Below are positions 10,501 through 19,700 of a stretch of DNA of 64,000 nucleotides, piece by piece. This DNA comes from Corallococcus sicarius (lineage in GTDB: Bacteria > Myxococcota > Myxococcia > Myxococcales > Myxococcaceae). The notes beneath the pieces were generated by a model. That model worked only from the letters and a program-made list of their open reading frames with translations. It did no database searches and was not told where the DNA came from. The number at the start of each line of letters is the position of its first letter. Position 1 is the first letter of the stretch. The DNA lies in contig NZ_RAWG01000007.1 of assembly GCF_003611735.1 (NCBI RefSeq), positions 1 to 64,000 of the forward strand, written 5' to 3'. The position numbers and the translations under genes are program-made.

Positions 10501-13500
10501 CCCACGGCGCCGACGAAGTACTTCGAGATCCAGCTCGCGTGGACCGAGCGCAGGCATGATCGCTGGACGACGAAGAAGCTCACCGACGACAAGGTGCGCT
10601 CCAACCTCGTCCCCGACGCGCGGCTGACGGATGGCGGCAGGAGCAGGCACACCTTCCGCGCCTCGCTCGAAGGCGCCGGGCTGCGCATCTGGTACGAGTA
10701 CGAGAACCCGGAGCTGACGCGGACCATCCCCACCCCACCCACCTATTACGGGGGCCCGGGGGGGACGATCACGATCCACTACGCCCTCATCAAGGGGTTC
10801 CACTTCACCGGCTGCAACGGGCGGATCGACCTCTTCGAGAAGGAGGTCTACGGGGTGTTCCCCCCCAGGGGGACCCGCGTCGACGGCATGCAGTTCTCCT
10901 CGGTGACGAGGTCACCGCTCTACCTGCCGCGGACCCCGGACGGGAAGAACGAGAACGTGGCGCTGGGCCTGATGCCGGGCAGATACAGCCTCGCGTACGC
11001 CTACGACGACAACTCGATCAACGGCCACGGATCCTTCTTCTTCCAGGATGACGTCAAGACGTTCTTCGTCACGCCCGAACAGGTCACACAGACCGCGTGG
11101 GCGGCGGATGCGACCCGGGTGGCGCCCACGGTGATCGACACCGTGCGCACCACCTACTACGAGCCCCGTCGGCTCGCGCGCCCCGTGGACCGCGCACAGC
11201 GGATCGATCCCGTCCCCGTCCGGAAGCAGAAGCTCGTCGAGAAGGCACGGGCGCGCGCGGAGCAGCGCAAGCGCCTCCCGTCCGGCACGCCGAAGGAGGC
11301 CCGTGAGAAGCAGGAGGCCCCGGCCACTTCCGGCGCCATCGAGAAGCCCCGGACGAAGGCGCCCCTGCGCCGCCGGGAGGTCACCCTGGTGCTCGACCGG
11401 GGCGACCGCAAGCGCTTCACGCTCGCCAGCTACATCCAGGACTCGCGCCTGTTCGCGAAGGCCATCGTGGCCCCCCTGGCGTCCGTGGAGGTCCGCTACA
11501 GGTTCTGGACCTTCTACCACCCGTATGTCTGCAACTTCATCTCGCAGCTCAACTGGCGGGGCATGGACGGGCTCTTGCGGCGCAAGCTCCAGCTCCAGTC
11601 CGCGAAGATCTTCAAGACGCGCTACGCGCCGACGGGGTTGGTCAACCGGGGAGACGCCGTCAAGGAGGACAAGTACCCTGTCGAGGACGTCGACTTCACG
11701 CGGCTCGGTGCCTACTCCCAATACAACTGGGAGCTGTTCTTCCATGCGCCGCTGCTCATCGCCTCGCGGCTGTCGCAGAACCAGCGGTTCGAGGACGCCC
11801 AGCGCTGGTTCCACTTCATCTTCGATCCGACCAACACGGCCGACACCGCGGTCCCGCAGAAGTACTGGCGCCCCCGGCCCTTCTACGAGCAGACCCAGGC
11901 GGACTACGCGAAGCAGCGCATCGACAACCTGCTCATGCTGCTGGCCAAGGGGCTCTCGGACCCGGAGCTGGACCAGCAGGTCTCCGAGTGGAGGAGCCAC
12001 CCGTTCGATCCGCACGCGATCGCGCGGCTGCGGCTGGCCGCCTACCAGAAGTCGGTGGTGATGAAGTACCTCGACAATCTCATCGCCTGGGGAGATCAGC
12101 TCTTCCGGCAGGACACCATCGAGTCGCTCAACGAGGCCACCCAGCTCTACGTGCTCGCCGCGGAGATCCTCGGGCGCCGGCCCAGGAGCATCCCGCCCCG
12201 CGCGCTGCCCCAGGTGCAGACGTACAACTCGCTGGCCCCCACGCTCACCAGCCTCTCCAACAAGCTGGTGGACCTGGAGCAGATCGTCCCGGCGCCACGC
12301 CCCGACAGCGTCATCGTCCCGCCGGGGGCGCCACCTCCCCTGCCCAAGCTGCTGTACTTCTGCGTGCCGGCGAACGACAAGCTGCTCGGGTACTGGGACA
12401 CGGTCTCCGACCGGCTCTTCAAGATCCGCAACTGCATGAACATCGAAGGTGTCGTCCGGGAGCTGCCGCTCTTCGAACCGCCCATCGATCCGGGGTTGCT
12501 GGTGCGGGCCGCGGCGGCCGGGGTCGACATCTCCAGCGCGCTGAGCGACCTGGACACCGCCCAGCCCCACTACCGCTTCACCCTGCTCACCCAGAGGGCC
12601 ACGGAGCTGGCGGTGGAGCTCAAGTCGCTCGGCACGGCCCTCCTGTCGGCGCTGGAGAAGCGGGATGGCGAGGAGCTGGCGATCCAGCGCGCGACCCAGG
12701 AGGCGACGCTCCTGTCGCTGGTGGAGAAGACCCGGCAGCAGCAGCACGCGGAGGCCACCCAGGCCCTGGTCGCGCTGCGCGCCTCACGCGAGATCGTGAT
12801 CGAGCGCTGGAAGTACTACCAGCGGATGTTGGGGATCACGAGCCCCGTGGCCCCCGCCGAGGGAGCGGCACTCCCGGAGCAGGCGCCTCCCGACCTGGCC
12901 ACCACCAGCCTGGAGGGGACCAAGCTGACCCTGCACGAGAAACAGGAGCTGGATCAGCTCAAGGTGTCCCACGACAAGCAGGGCACCGCGGCGGATTGGG
13001 AGTTCGTGGGCAGCCTGCTCGCCACCATTCCGAACGTCAGCCTCGCCGTGAAGCCCTGGGGTGTGGGCGCGGGGGTTTCTTTCGGAGGCTCGAACCTGGG
13101 CGCGGCCATGGGCGCGGCCGCCAACCGCTACCGCAGTGACTCGGCGGCCTCCGCCTACGGCGGCGGCCGCGCGGCCCGGCTCGCCCAGTTCATGATGCGC
13201 GAGAGCGACTGGTCCCTGCAGAGCAACCTGGCCGCGAAGGAACTCGTCCACATCGATCAGCAGATCGCCGCCGCCCTGCTGCGCGAGCAGATCACCCAGT
13301 CGGAGCTGGACAACCACCGCAAGCAGTTGGAGCACTCACGGAGCATCGTGGACTTCATGCGCTCGAAGTACACGAACCGCGAGCTCTTCGACTGGACGGT
13401 GGGCCAGGTGTCCTCGCTCTACTTCCAGGCCTACCAGCTCGCCTACGAGATGGCGAAGCGCACCGAGCGGGCCTTCCGCTTCGAGCTGGCGCTCCAGGAG

Positions 13501-14691
13501 TCGAACTTCATCCGGTTCGGCTACTGGGACAGCCTGAGAAAGGGGCTGCTCTCGGGCGAGCGCCTCTTCCAGGACCTGAAGCGGATGGAGAGCGCCTACC
13601 TGGATCAGAACCGGCGCGAGTATGAGATCTCCAAGCACGTGTCGCTCGCGGCGCTCCACCCGGAGGCGCTCGTCTCCCTCCAGGAGACGGGGAGCTGCTT
13701 CGTCCAGCTCCCCGAGGCGATCTTCGACGTGGATCACCCCGGGCACTACCTGCGCAGGCTCAAGTCGGTGAGCCTCACCCTTCCGTGCGTGGCGGGGCCC
13801 TACACCAGCATCAGCTGCAAGCTCACGCTGCTGGGAAACCGCATCCGCAAGGAGACGCGCACGACGCCGGCCCACGCCTGGTCGGGGCCCGACGACACGC
13901 GGTTCGTCTACAACAGCGGCGGCATCCAGTCCGTCGTCACCAGCTCCGGCCGGGAGGACAGCGGCCTCTTCGAGCTGAATCCCCGCGACGAGCGCTACCT
14001 GCCATTCGAGGGTGCGGGCGCCATCAGCTCCTGGCGTCTGGAGTTGCCCAACGCGTTCCGGCAGTTCGACTACCGCACCCTGACGGACGTGGTCCTGCAC
14101 GTGCGCTACACGGCGCGCGACGGCGGAGAGCCGCTCAAGCAGGCGGCCCTGGCCCAGTTGGAGAACGCGCTCCGACAGATGGAGCTGGAGGAAGGCAGCA
14201 AGGGGCTCTACCGGCTCTTCAGCGCGCGCCACGAGTTCCCCGACGAATGGCACGGCTTCCTGTACCCGCCCGACGGGCAGACGGGGCCGCAGCGGCTGTC
14301 GCTCCCCGTCTCGCGCGACCTCTTCCCCGGTTCGTTGCAGGACCGGGCCCTGAAGATCGACGGGCTGAAGCTCTTCCTGAGCCTGAAGCCGGGGACGACG
14401 TATGACAACGTCAACAACGTCGTCCTCACGCTGAAGCCGCCGGGTGCCGCCCCCTCGCAGCCGGTGGAGCCCGGACGTGGCAATGCCCGGCTGGGTGGAC
14501 TGCCGTATGACTCCATCAGCTTCGGCACGGGGGTGGGCGTGGCGGACGGCCCTGCGCAGACCTGGACGTTGGACGCCACCACCGTCCCCGCGACGCTGCT
14601 CATGGACGTGACGACGCCGGGTGGCACCGTGAAGCGCATCAACCCGGACCTGGTGCTCGATTTCGCCCTGCTATGCCATTACACGTTCTAG
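4516..14691 (+). CDS. Tc toxin subunit A (TcA/TcdA-like), 3391 aa
   Basis: This is the pore and receptor-binding subunit of an insecticidal-type Tc complex. The ATG at 4516 is preceded by GGAGG five bases upstream; the frame extends 43 codons further without a better site. The order is: an N-terminal transthyretin-like beta domain (about 15-105, FQFLVRGNVTYRHGLAITGA), a long helical shell, the SpvA/TcA signature LFGTLDLCRCEHCRS near 558 followed by GPAAYYTEVL, a neuraminidase-like segment from about 1855 (LEKLDEVARLEIVGVY; FGRTRGGTPVYFYRQ), and a C-terminal third with the linker, pore-forming helices and TcB-binding domain (KLLGYWDTVSDRLFKIRNC; LHEKQELDQLKVSHDKQ). Two related modules of about 65 residues start near 1296 and 1376 (LPAGLQFPASLQGR; LPAGLVFPRELGGR). 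Known TcA chains are about 2400-2600 residues, so this one is long. There is no signal peptide. It is the first gene of the operon and overlaps the next by 19 bases. Confidence 0.92.
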   Translation: MAPTPHTDEGPPEFQFLVRGNVTYRHGLAITGATVRAFDKSLRDEALLAEGTTNEYGNFELWYSLEQLRKRNKPQADLIVRAYAPPAPGGPREAGEPLAESRIIFKAQTVEKLRLLVKGGPETLWSEYEQLMSELKPLLEGVSLAELSEDADRKDLTFLAGHTGVPPKKIAALVVAHKLAAKSGLASPEIFYGLVRKGMGTNLSALMAQGPETLRRVVENAATRRLIPGKLKLKPDEVQAQLHRAAVQQAASPGPEDERPGFGDLLATTLPNQEQREAFVSRYLEHKGPATEFWKALEADPALQPRIPELQLTLQLGALTDNHPPLVRALLRMRAAGAFKSFQDLASFDQKQWLKIIGGLKEPEAQRIPASIPGDDLRTRTLVYADTLRRILDDTLPEQTVAWRAREDKSLHEDVRAFFAHVTEDGTGFDLRQGDVTQALARTPTLMKSIKDPGLVKARVQGMQRVFKLTPRYDGMKSLLDAGLDSALAISQVDREAFAASFKGAFGTRALARHTHNVAGHVSASALHLLANHGEEFNRVEVAALASALPSGVPNLESLFGTLDLCRCEHCRSVYGPAAYYTEVLAFLKERRQTRTLPGGGTALTNARDLLFDRRPDLGDIELTCDNAQLTLPYVDLVNELLENAVSPPPTFTIAATLQADLDSRTLSNAVRAAFTQNGVTLGTSHLVVVAQAGSRWFVTDHTDLWPLQKDTTTGLLKVGPVAYQSSGSSAELSATPQHRNEAAYDRLRAAVFPWTLPLDLAWEEARLYLGHLGVRRDELMRRVRIPDPLAALTHLDIASELLGLLPVERQLLSRGRPVRLVVTTPLASLSGTQSVGAVVLAAGDIVLLTAQTVAAQNGLYTVATGAWTRDPARTAFVQILPPVAGLRVRWLMSPVGSAASQATAVDTWDVWGLKETGNTVSVFDPTSPTNPVVKSLGWLEALGQVRVVLDRAALEYEELISLLQLKFIQANLTLRIESADPSDLTTCDTAKLVLKGLTAEVVDRLHRFVRLWRRLGWSMRDLDNAIAIFSGGTADVNARLDDALFLKLSHVQRLNEQLGLPVESLLAFWAPMDIQGDASLYKRVFLNPALSKPSEPAFRLSGSELAIVTEAPAEALISKQAPVILAALGIGAAGLSALTAEVVADNKLNLANLSRLYRYTQLAKGLGLELPDLLTLLSLAVINPFNPAQTADTLLFASLVADVRASGFSIPELDYLLRHRFTQASGLAASDEEIAATLDTLRGDLRQIQDETTLRADPTGALPRSRLAQLQWPTEIIEEVVNTLNGQVLYEAPLAALPAGLQFPASLQGRATYDATGARLRVLGPLTQAERTDLQSASTDAAFRTAVGVLFALPRNVLAAKMKAFTLPTFSTALANLPAGLVFPRELGGRIYHDAPAGQLRFAGMMTNTERALLRGLSTNAAYLTAIDALFAAPASYTPPADNTFITSTDTALLFDTAQTPEQRFTLVLGKLLTYLRTALSTGRVIQRLAGALALEPRATAELLTRQLPSLSVAGQKAIADFLAPAYAESNANVALKPASFPNLFKTFIRLQKAALLVTRLKMTTQQITWFSDFGPTVVRRPVAWAHDAAVMAGWLQPDVLPVTPILTPSPVLFASWLRLVALCQLRDRLPRGEAALSALFALARRTTPVPTLDEFLQEVSTRTGWNRGELLVASPAVIPSFPNDSKDEVGLSRLEDFMKVLLQLEVPADRAREWSLPELTPDNARAVLNAVKARYSETEWPEVARKLRDVLRERQRAALVAYLVPRPNAALGQKWDGPNSLYAHYLIDVEMTPCFLTSRIKQASSTAQLFVQRCLMGLEADRGIIADQLTDAGWLQWQWMKSYRVWEANRKVFLYPENWLEPELRDDKTPLFEQLEGALLQGDLNSENADDAFLGYLEKLDEVARLEIVGVYPEPALEGLQPEILHVFGRTRGGTPVYFYRQRIGAGRWTHWERLEADISGAQIIPVVWNSRIHVFWPIISEVAEPANTSTTQPTAPTKYFEIQLAWTERRHDRWTTKKLTDDKVRSNLVPDARLTDGGRSRHTFRASLEGAGLRIWYEYENPELTRTIPTPPTYYGGPGGTITIHYALIKGFHFTGCNGRIDLFEKEVYGVFPPRGTRVDGMQFSSVTRSPLYLPRTPDGKNENVALGLMPGRYSLAYAYDDNSINGHGSFFFQDDVKTFFVTPEQVTQTAWAADATRVAPTVIDTVRTTYYEPRRLARPVDRAQRIDPVPVRKQKLVEKARARAEQRKRLPSGTPKEAREKQEAPATSGAIEKPRTKAPLRRREVTLVLDRGDRKRFTLASYIQDSRLFAKAIVAPLASVEVRYRFWTFYHPYVCNFISQLNWRGMDGLLRRKLQLQSAKIFKTRYAPTGLVNRGDAVKEDKYPVEDVDFTRLGAYSQYNWELFFHAPLLIASRLSQNQRFEDAQRWFHFIFDPTNTADTAVPQKYWRPRPFYEQTQADYAKQRIDNLLMLLAKGLSDPELDQQVSEWRSHPFDPHAIARLRLAAYQKSVVMKYLDNLIAWGDQLFRQDTIESLNEATQLYVLAAEILGRRPRSIPPRALPQVQTYNSLAPTLTSLSNKLVDLEQIVPAPRPDSVIVPPGAPPPLPKLLYFCVPANDKLLGYWDTVSDRLFKIRNCMNIEGVVRELPLFEPPIDPGLLVRAAAAGVDISSALSDLDTAQPHYRFTLLTQRATELAVELKSLGTALLSALEKRDGEELAIQRATQEATLLSLVEKTRQQQHAEATQALVALRASREIVIERWKYYQRMLGITSPVAPAEGAALPEQAPPDLATTSLEGTKLTLHEKQELDQLKVSHDKQGTAADWEFVGSLLATIPNVSLAVKPWGVGAGVSFGGSNLGAAMGAAANRYRSDSAASAYGGGRAARLAQFMMRESDWSLQSNLAAKELVHIDQQIAAALLREQITQSELDNHRKQLEHSRSIVDFMRSKYTNRELFDWTVGQVSSLYFQAYQLAYEMAKRTERAFRFELALQESNFIRFGYWDSLRKGLLSGERLFQDLKRMESAYLDQNRREYEISKHVSLAALHPEALVSLQETGSCFVQLPEAIFDVDHPGHYLRRLKSVSLTLPCVAGPYTSISCKLTLLGNRIRKETRTTPAHAWSGPDDTRFVYNSGGIQSVVTSSGREDSGLFELNPRDERYLPFEGAGAISSWRLELPNAFRQFDYRTLTDVVLHVRYTARDGGEPLKQAALAQLENALRQMELEEGSKGLYRLFSARHEFPDEWHGFLYPPDGQTGPQRLSLPVSRDLFPGSLQDRALKIDGLKLFLSLKPGTTYDNVNNVVLTLKPPGAAPSQPVEPGRGNARLGGLPYDSISFGTGVGVADGPAQTWTLDATTVPATLLMDVTTPGGTVKRINPDLVLDFALLCHYTF

Positions 14692-15737
14692 CGCCGGGGC
14701 GGGACGCGACAGTCCCCGCGTGGCCCACGCTCCGGGCCTGGATGGACGGGGCCGCCCGTCGTCTCCGCGCGCGGGCGCCCTCGGGGCACCTGGGCGAGCT
14801 GTTCGAGCGGACGTTCGCGCTGCCCGGCGGAGACCCGCGCTACGCCGGCAATGCGCTGGTGCCCGGAGCGCTGCCCCTCGAGGTGTCTTTCTCGGAGGGT
14901 GCGCCGGAGCAACTCCGGTTCGACGTGGAGCCGTTCGGGCCGCTGCTCGCCGCCAGGGAGCGGCTTGCCCAGGCGGAGCACACGTTGCGCGCGCAGGCAC
15001 GACAGTCCTTCCCGCCCGCGACGACCACAGCGCTCGACGCGGTGTTCGAGCCCTGGCACGGACGGAGCCCGGGAGAGGCCGCGCGTTTTGGCGCGTTCTT
15101 CGGTGCCGTGCTCGATGGGACCGGGCTCGCGGAGCTCAAGCTGTATCGCGAGACGGGCCCCGTCGAGTCCCTTCCCTCGCACGTGAAGCAGGAGGCGCTC
15201 GCGGTCTCCACGCTGCTGCCAGGCGTCGAGCCGCACCTGCACTCGATCGCCGTGGGCAGGGGTGGCGTCGCCGAGCGCCTCTATCTGTTGTGCCGCCAGG
15301 GATTGCGCCTGCGCGGCCTGGAGCGCCTCGCGGCCGAAGCGGGAATGACCGGGTCGTTTCCCGCCTTCCTCCAGACCGTGACCCTGCTGACCGGGGGAAG
15401 GCTGGTGCTGCCACCGGACTCCGCCATCATCGGCGTGCGCCGGAAGCCGGACGGGTGGGAGCTCAAGCTGGAGCTGTTGCCGGGAGCGCTGGCCCCTTCG
15501 CACGTCGCGCGCCGCGCCGCGGTCGAGCAGGTCCTCGCCGGACGTCCCGAGGCGTGGCGTGCCTTCCGCCGCTGGATGGAGGCCGTGCGTCCCGAGGGCA
15601 CCACCTCCGCGGGGGAGATCACCGTCGTCAGCGTGCGCGTGGCCCCCAGCACCCTTCCCGCCCTCAACGTCTACCTGTGTCCCAGCACGCCATTCCGGAT
15701 GGAGGAGCGACCCGATGACGCCTTCGGCTTTCGATGA
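14673..15737 (+). CDS. Hypothetical protein, possibly ABBA/DMATS-type prenyltransferase-like, 354 aa
   Basis: The ATG at 14673 overlaps the end of the TcA gene by 19 bases, and the 3' end overlaps the next gene by 23 bases, so it is embedded in the operon. I cannot assign it firmly. There is no signal peptide or membrane helix. Several beta segments recur in a pattern that recalls aromatic prenyltransferases of the ABBA fold: PLEVSFSEG followed by LRFDVEPFGP, AELKLYRETG, AERLYLLCRQGLRLRGLE, WELKLELLP, and near the C-terminus LPALNVYLCPS. The length (354) also fits that fold. I see no classical diphosphate-binding motif that would prove it. If correct, it would modify a peptide or small molecule; a chaperone or structural role in toxin assembly is equally possible from context. 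Confidence 0.6.
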   Translation: MPLHVLAPGRDATVPAWPTLRAWMDGAARRLRARAPSGHLGELFERTFALPGGDPRYAGNALVPGALPLEVSFSEGAPEQLRFDVEPFGPLLAARERLAQAEHTLRAQARQSFPPATTTALDAVFEPWHGRSPGEAARFGAFFGAVLDGTGLAELKLYRETGPVESLPSHVKQEALAVSTLLPGVEPHLHSIAVGRGGVAERLYLLCRQGLRLRGLERLAAEAGMTGSFPAFLQTVTLLTGGRLVLPPDSAIIGVRRKPDGWELKLELLPGALAPSHVARRAAVEQVLAGRPEAWRAFRRWMEAVRPEGTTSAGEITVVSVRVAPSTLPALNVYLCPSTPFRMEERPDDAFGFR

Positions 15738-16689
15738 GCAGCGCATGGAGATCGCCCGGAGGGCGGCGGCGCTGCTGTACCAGCGAGGGGCTTCACGCGT
15801 GTGGGTCTTCGGGTCCCTGGGCCGGGGCGAGCCGCAGGATCGTCGCTCCGACCTGGACCTCGCCGTCGAAGGGCTCCCCCCGGCCCGGCTGCATGAGGCG
15901 GCCCGCGACGTCGCGCACCTGGTGGGCTTCCACTCCGACGTCCTCGACAGCCAGGCCCTCGAGCCCAACATCCGAGCCGGGTTCATGGTCTCCCGCCAGT
16001 TGATGGCGCGCGGCGCCGCGACGGAAGGTGGCATGGCCCGACGGCCCGTCACGTCAAGGCAGGAGCCCGGCCCCCTCGCGGCCGATCCCCGGGCCGGCCT
16101 GCAGCAGCAGCGCCTGGACGCGGTGAGCCGGATGCTCCAGGCAACGGGCGCGCGGCGGGTGCTGGACCTCGGGTGCGGCAGCGGCGGCCTGCTGTCGCTG
16201 CTCGCACGGGAGTCCCAATACGAGGTGCTCACGGGCGTCGATCTCTCCGAGGAGTCGCTGAGCGCGGCCCGCCGTCGGCTGTCGCTCCACCTCACCCCCG
16301 CGCAGCAGGGCCGCGTGCAGCTGTTCCTCGGCATCGTGACGCACCGGGATCCGCGACTGCTCGGCCATGATGCCGCGGCGGCCGTGGAGGTGATCGAGCA
16401 CATGGACCCGCCCGTGCTCGCCGCCTTCGAGCACGTCGTCTTCACCTATGCGCGGCCCGCCACGCTCGTCATCACCACACCCAACGCCGAGTACAACGTG
16501 AAGTGGAGCTCCGGCCCGGGCAGGTCCTTCCGCCATCCGGATCACCGCTTCGAGTGGACCCGCGCCGAGTTCCACGCATGGATGGACGAGGTCGCGCGCC
16601 GCTCGGGTTATCAGGCCCGCTGGGCGGGCATCGGTCCCGAGGATCCGAGGTGGGGTCCCCCCACCCAGATGGCTGTGTTCTCACGCTGA
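15715..16689 (+). CDS. Fusion of MNT-type nucleotidyltransferase and Hen1-like RNA 3'-terminal 2'-O-methyltransferase, 324 aa
   Basis: The ATG at 15715 has GGAGGAG seven bases upstream; 52 codons of open frame before it lie inside the previous gene. Residues about 10-95 form a minimal nucleotidyltransferase: FGSLGRG (33-38) and SDLDLAV with Asp46 and Asp48, the usual metal ligands. After a linker (about 100-125), residues 130-324 are a Rossmann methyltransferase: VLDLGCGSGG (149-158) and GVDLSEESLSAARRRL. The C-terminal half carries the Hen1 hallmarks EVIEHMDPP (Glu225, Glu228, His229), TTPNAEYN, and HRFEWTRAEF with His277, ending in PPTQMAVFSR. In characterised bacterial Hen1, the E-x-x-E-H plus distal His set binds Mn2+ and the enzyme methylates the terminal 2'-OH of repaired RNA. 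The Pnkp partner is absent here. Its position between the TcA and TcB-TcC genes is unexpected. Confidence 0.85.
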   Translation: MTPSAFDEQRMEIARRAAALLYQRGASRVWVFGSLGRGEPQDRRSDLDLAVEGLPPARLHEAARDVAHLVGFHSDVLDSQALEPNIRAGFMVSRQLMARGAATEGGMARRPVTSRQEPGPLAADPRAGLQQQRLDAVSRMLQATGARRVLDLGCGSGGLLSLLARESQYEVLTGVDLSEESLSAARRRLSLHLTPAQQGRVQLFLGIVTHRDPRLLGHDAAAAVEVIEHMDPPVLAAFEHVVFTYARPATLVITTPNAEYNVKWSSGPGRSFRHPDHRFEWTRAEFHAWMDEVARRSGYQARWAGIGPEDPRWGPPTQMAVFSR

Positions 16690-16713
16690 TCAAACCGTCG
16701 TCCGGACCGCGCC

Positions 16714-19700
16714 ATGCCAAACGACGAAAAACCCAACCAAGAGGTTCGAGGGCAGGTGCAGACCGGCCAGCGCCCGACGACCGGTCCGGCCCCTTCCGGA
16801 GCGCCCGGCGAGTCTGGCGCGCCAAAGGCAGCCATGCTCCTCCCCGCGCTCACGCTCCCCAAGGGCGGCGGCGCGGTCCGCGGCATCGGAGAGAAGTTCT
16901 CCACCCATCCGGTCACCGGGACCGGCTCGCTGAGCATCCCGATCGCCACCTCCCCGGGACGGGCCGGCTTCGAAATGGCCCTCAGCCTCCGCTACGACTC
17001 AGGCTCGGGCAACGGGCCCTTCGGGTTGGGTTGGCAACTGTCGGTGCCGTCGATCGCCCGGAAGACAGACAAGGGGCTCCCGCGCTACCTCGACGCGGAG
17101 GACTCGGACGACTTCCTGCTCTCCGGCGCGGAGGACCTGGTTCCCGCCTTCGCGGCGGACGGGGGAACAATCCCTGACACCTTCGATTCCGGCGAGCACC
17201 GGGTGCAGCGCTACCGGCCCCGCAGCGAGGGCTTGTACGCGCGCATCGAGCGGTGGACCCAGCGACAGACGGGCGACGCGCACTGGCGCGTGATGACGCA
17301 CGACAACGTCCTCAACATCTACGGCAGGAGCCCGGGCGCCCGGATGGTGGACCCGGCGCACCCGGCGCGGGTCTTCTCCTGGTTGCTGGAGGAGACGCGA
17401 GACGACCGCGGCAACGTCGCCCGATACACGTACAAGGCGGAGGATGCCGCCGGGGTCGACACGGGACGGCTCAGCGAAGCGAGCCGGTTCGAGCGCTCAG
17501 CGGACGGAACGCGCCGCTTCCTTGCCACGGCGCAGCGCTACCTGAAGCGGATCCAGTACGGGAACCTGGCCCCGGTGATGGACCGGGAGGCGCCCCTGCC
17601 CGCCCGCGACGAGGACTGGCTCCTGGAGATCATCCTCGACTACGGCGAGCACGACGACGCGGCACCGACCCCCGCCGAGGTGAGAGCGTGGCCGGTCCGC
17701 CAGGACGCCTTCTCCAGCTTCCGTGCCACGTTCGAGGTGAGGACGTATCGGCTGTGCCGTCGCGTCCTCATGTTTCACCGCTTCGAGGAGCTGGGGCCCG
17801 CGCCCTGCCTCGTGCGCTCCACCGACTTCGGCTACGGCGAGGATGCATCCGTCACCTACCTGGAGCACGCGACCCAGGCGGGCTACCGGCGGGCCGCGGA
17901 GGGCGTCGGCTACGAACGGGCGACCCTGCCGCCGCTCGAGCTGAGCTACGCGAGGCCGGTCGTTCATGGGGAACTCCGGACGGTGGACCCCGCCAGCCTG
18001 GAGGGCCTCCCCGGAGGCGTTCCTGGCGGGGGCGCGCAGTGGGTGGACCTTGACGGCGAGGGGCTTCCGGGCGCGCTGATCCCGACCCGGCAGGCCTGGC
18101 TGTACAAGGCGAACCTGGGAGGCGGACGTCTCGCTCCGCCCCGGTTGTTGCGCTCGCTGCCTTCCCCCTCGGAGCTGGCCCCGGGAGCGCAGCAGCTCGT
18201 CGATCTGGACGGGGATGGCCGGCTGGAGCTGGTGCAGTACACGCCGCCCCTGTCTGGATATTTCTCGCGGACCTCCGAGGGCGGCTGGACGCCGTTCATG
18301 GCGTTGCGCGACCTGCCCCGCATCGACTGGAACGATCCGAACCTGCGCTTCATCGACCTGGATGGCGATGGACACCCGGACGTCCTCATCACCGAGCAGG
18401 ACGCATTCGTCTGGTACCGCTCCCTGGCGAAGGGCGGCTTCGAGCCCGCTGAGCGCGTCCGCAAGGCCACGGAGGAGCGACGGGGCCCGACCGTCGTCTT
18501 CGCGGACGGGACGGAGAGCATCCAGCTCGCGGACATGAGCGGGGATGGAATGGTGGACCTCGTCCGCGTCCGCAACAGCGAGGTCTGCTACTGGCCGAAC
18601 CTGGGTCACGGCCGGTTCGGTCGCAAGGTGACGCTCGGCGGAAGCCCCACGTTCGACGCCCCGGATGAATTCGACCCCCGTCGCATCCGCTTCGCGGACA
18701 TCGACGGCTCCGGGACCAGCGACCTGCTCTACTCCGGCCGGGACGGCGTGCGTCTGTATTTCAATCAGGCGGGCAACGCGCTCTCCGCGCCGACCCGGCT
18801 GGAGTCGCTGCCGCCCGTGGACTCGCTGACCCACCTGTCCGTGGTGGACCTGCTGGGAACGGGAACCGCGTGTCTCGTCTGGTCGTCCCCGCTGCAGCGG
18901 AACCAGGCCCGCCCGCTGGCCTATGTCGACTTGATGGGCGGCCAGAAGCCGCACCTGCTCCAGCGCGTCGCCAACAACCTCGGGGCCGAGACACGCATCT
19001 CGTACGCGCCGTCGACGAAGTTCTATCTGCAGGACAAGGCGGCCCGCAGGCCCTGGCTCACCCGCCTCGCCTTCCCGGTCCAGGTCGTTGAACGCGTCGA
19101 GCATGTCGACGGGGTCTCGAAGACGCGGAGCGTGACCCGCTTCGCGTACCACCACGGATACTTCGACGGACACGAGCGGGAGTTCCGGGGCTTCGCCTGC
19201 GTCGAGCAGTGGGACGCGGAGCAGCTGTCCGGCGAAGGCGGTGGGGGCGGAGTGCTCGACCTGCCGCCCGTCCGGACCGTCACCTGGTACCACACGGGAG
19301 CGTGGCTCGAGCGCGAGCGCATGGAGCGGGAGCTCGCGAAGGAATGGTACGCCGGGGATCCGGGCGCGCCGCTCCTCCCCGGCAGCCGCGTGCCCCTCGG
19401 CGTGACGGTGGACGCGCAGCGGGAGGCGGCGCGCGCCATGCGAGGCCTGGCCCTGCGCCAGGAGGTCTACGGGATGGACGGGACGGCGGACGCGTCGCGC
19501 CCGTACCTCGTCACGCAGAGCAACTTCCAGGTCCGGTGCCTCCAGTCCAGGGGCGCGAACCGGTATGGGGTGTTCGATGTCCATCCCCGCGAGACGCTCA
19601 CCGTCCACACCGAGCGGAGGCTGGGCGATCCGCGCGTGGAGCACGAACTCGCGCTGGAGGTCGACCCGCGGGGGCACGTGCGGCGCTCGGCGCAGGTGGC

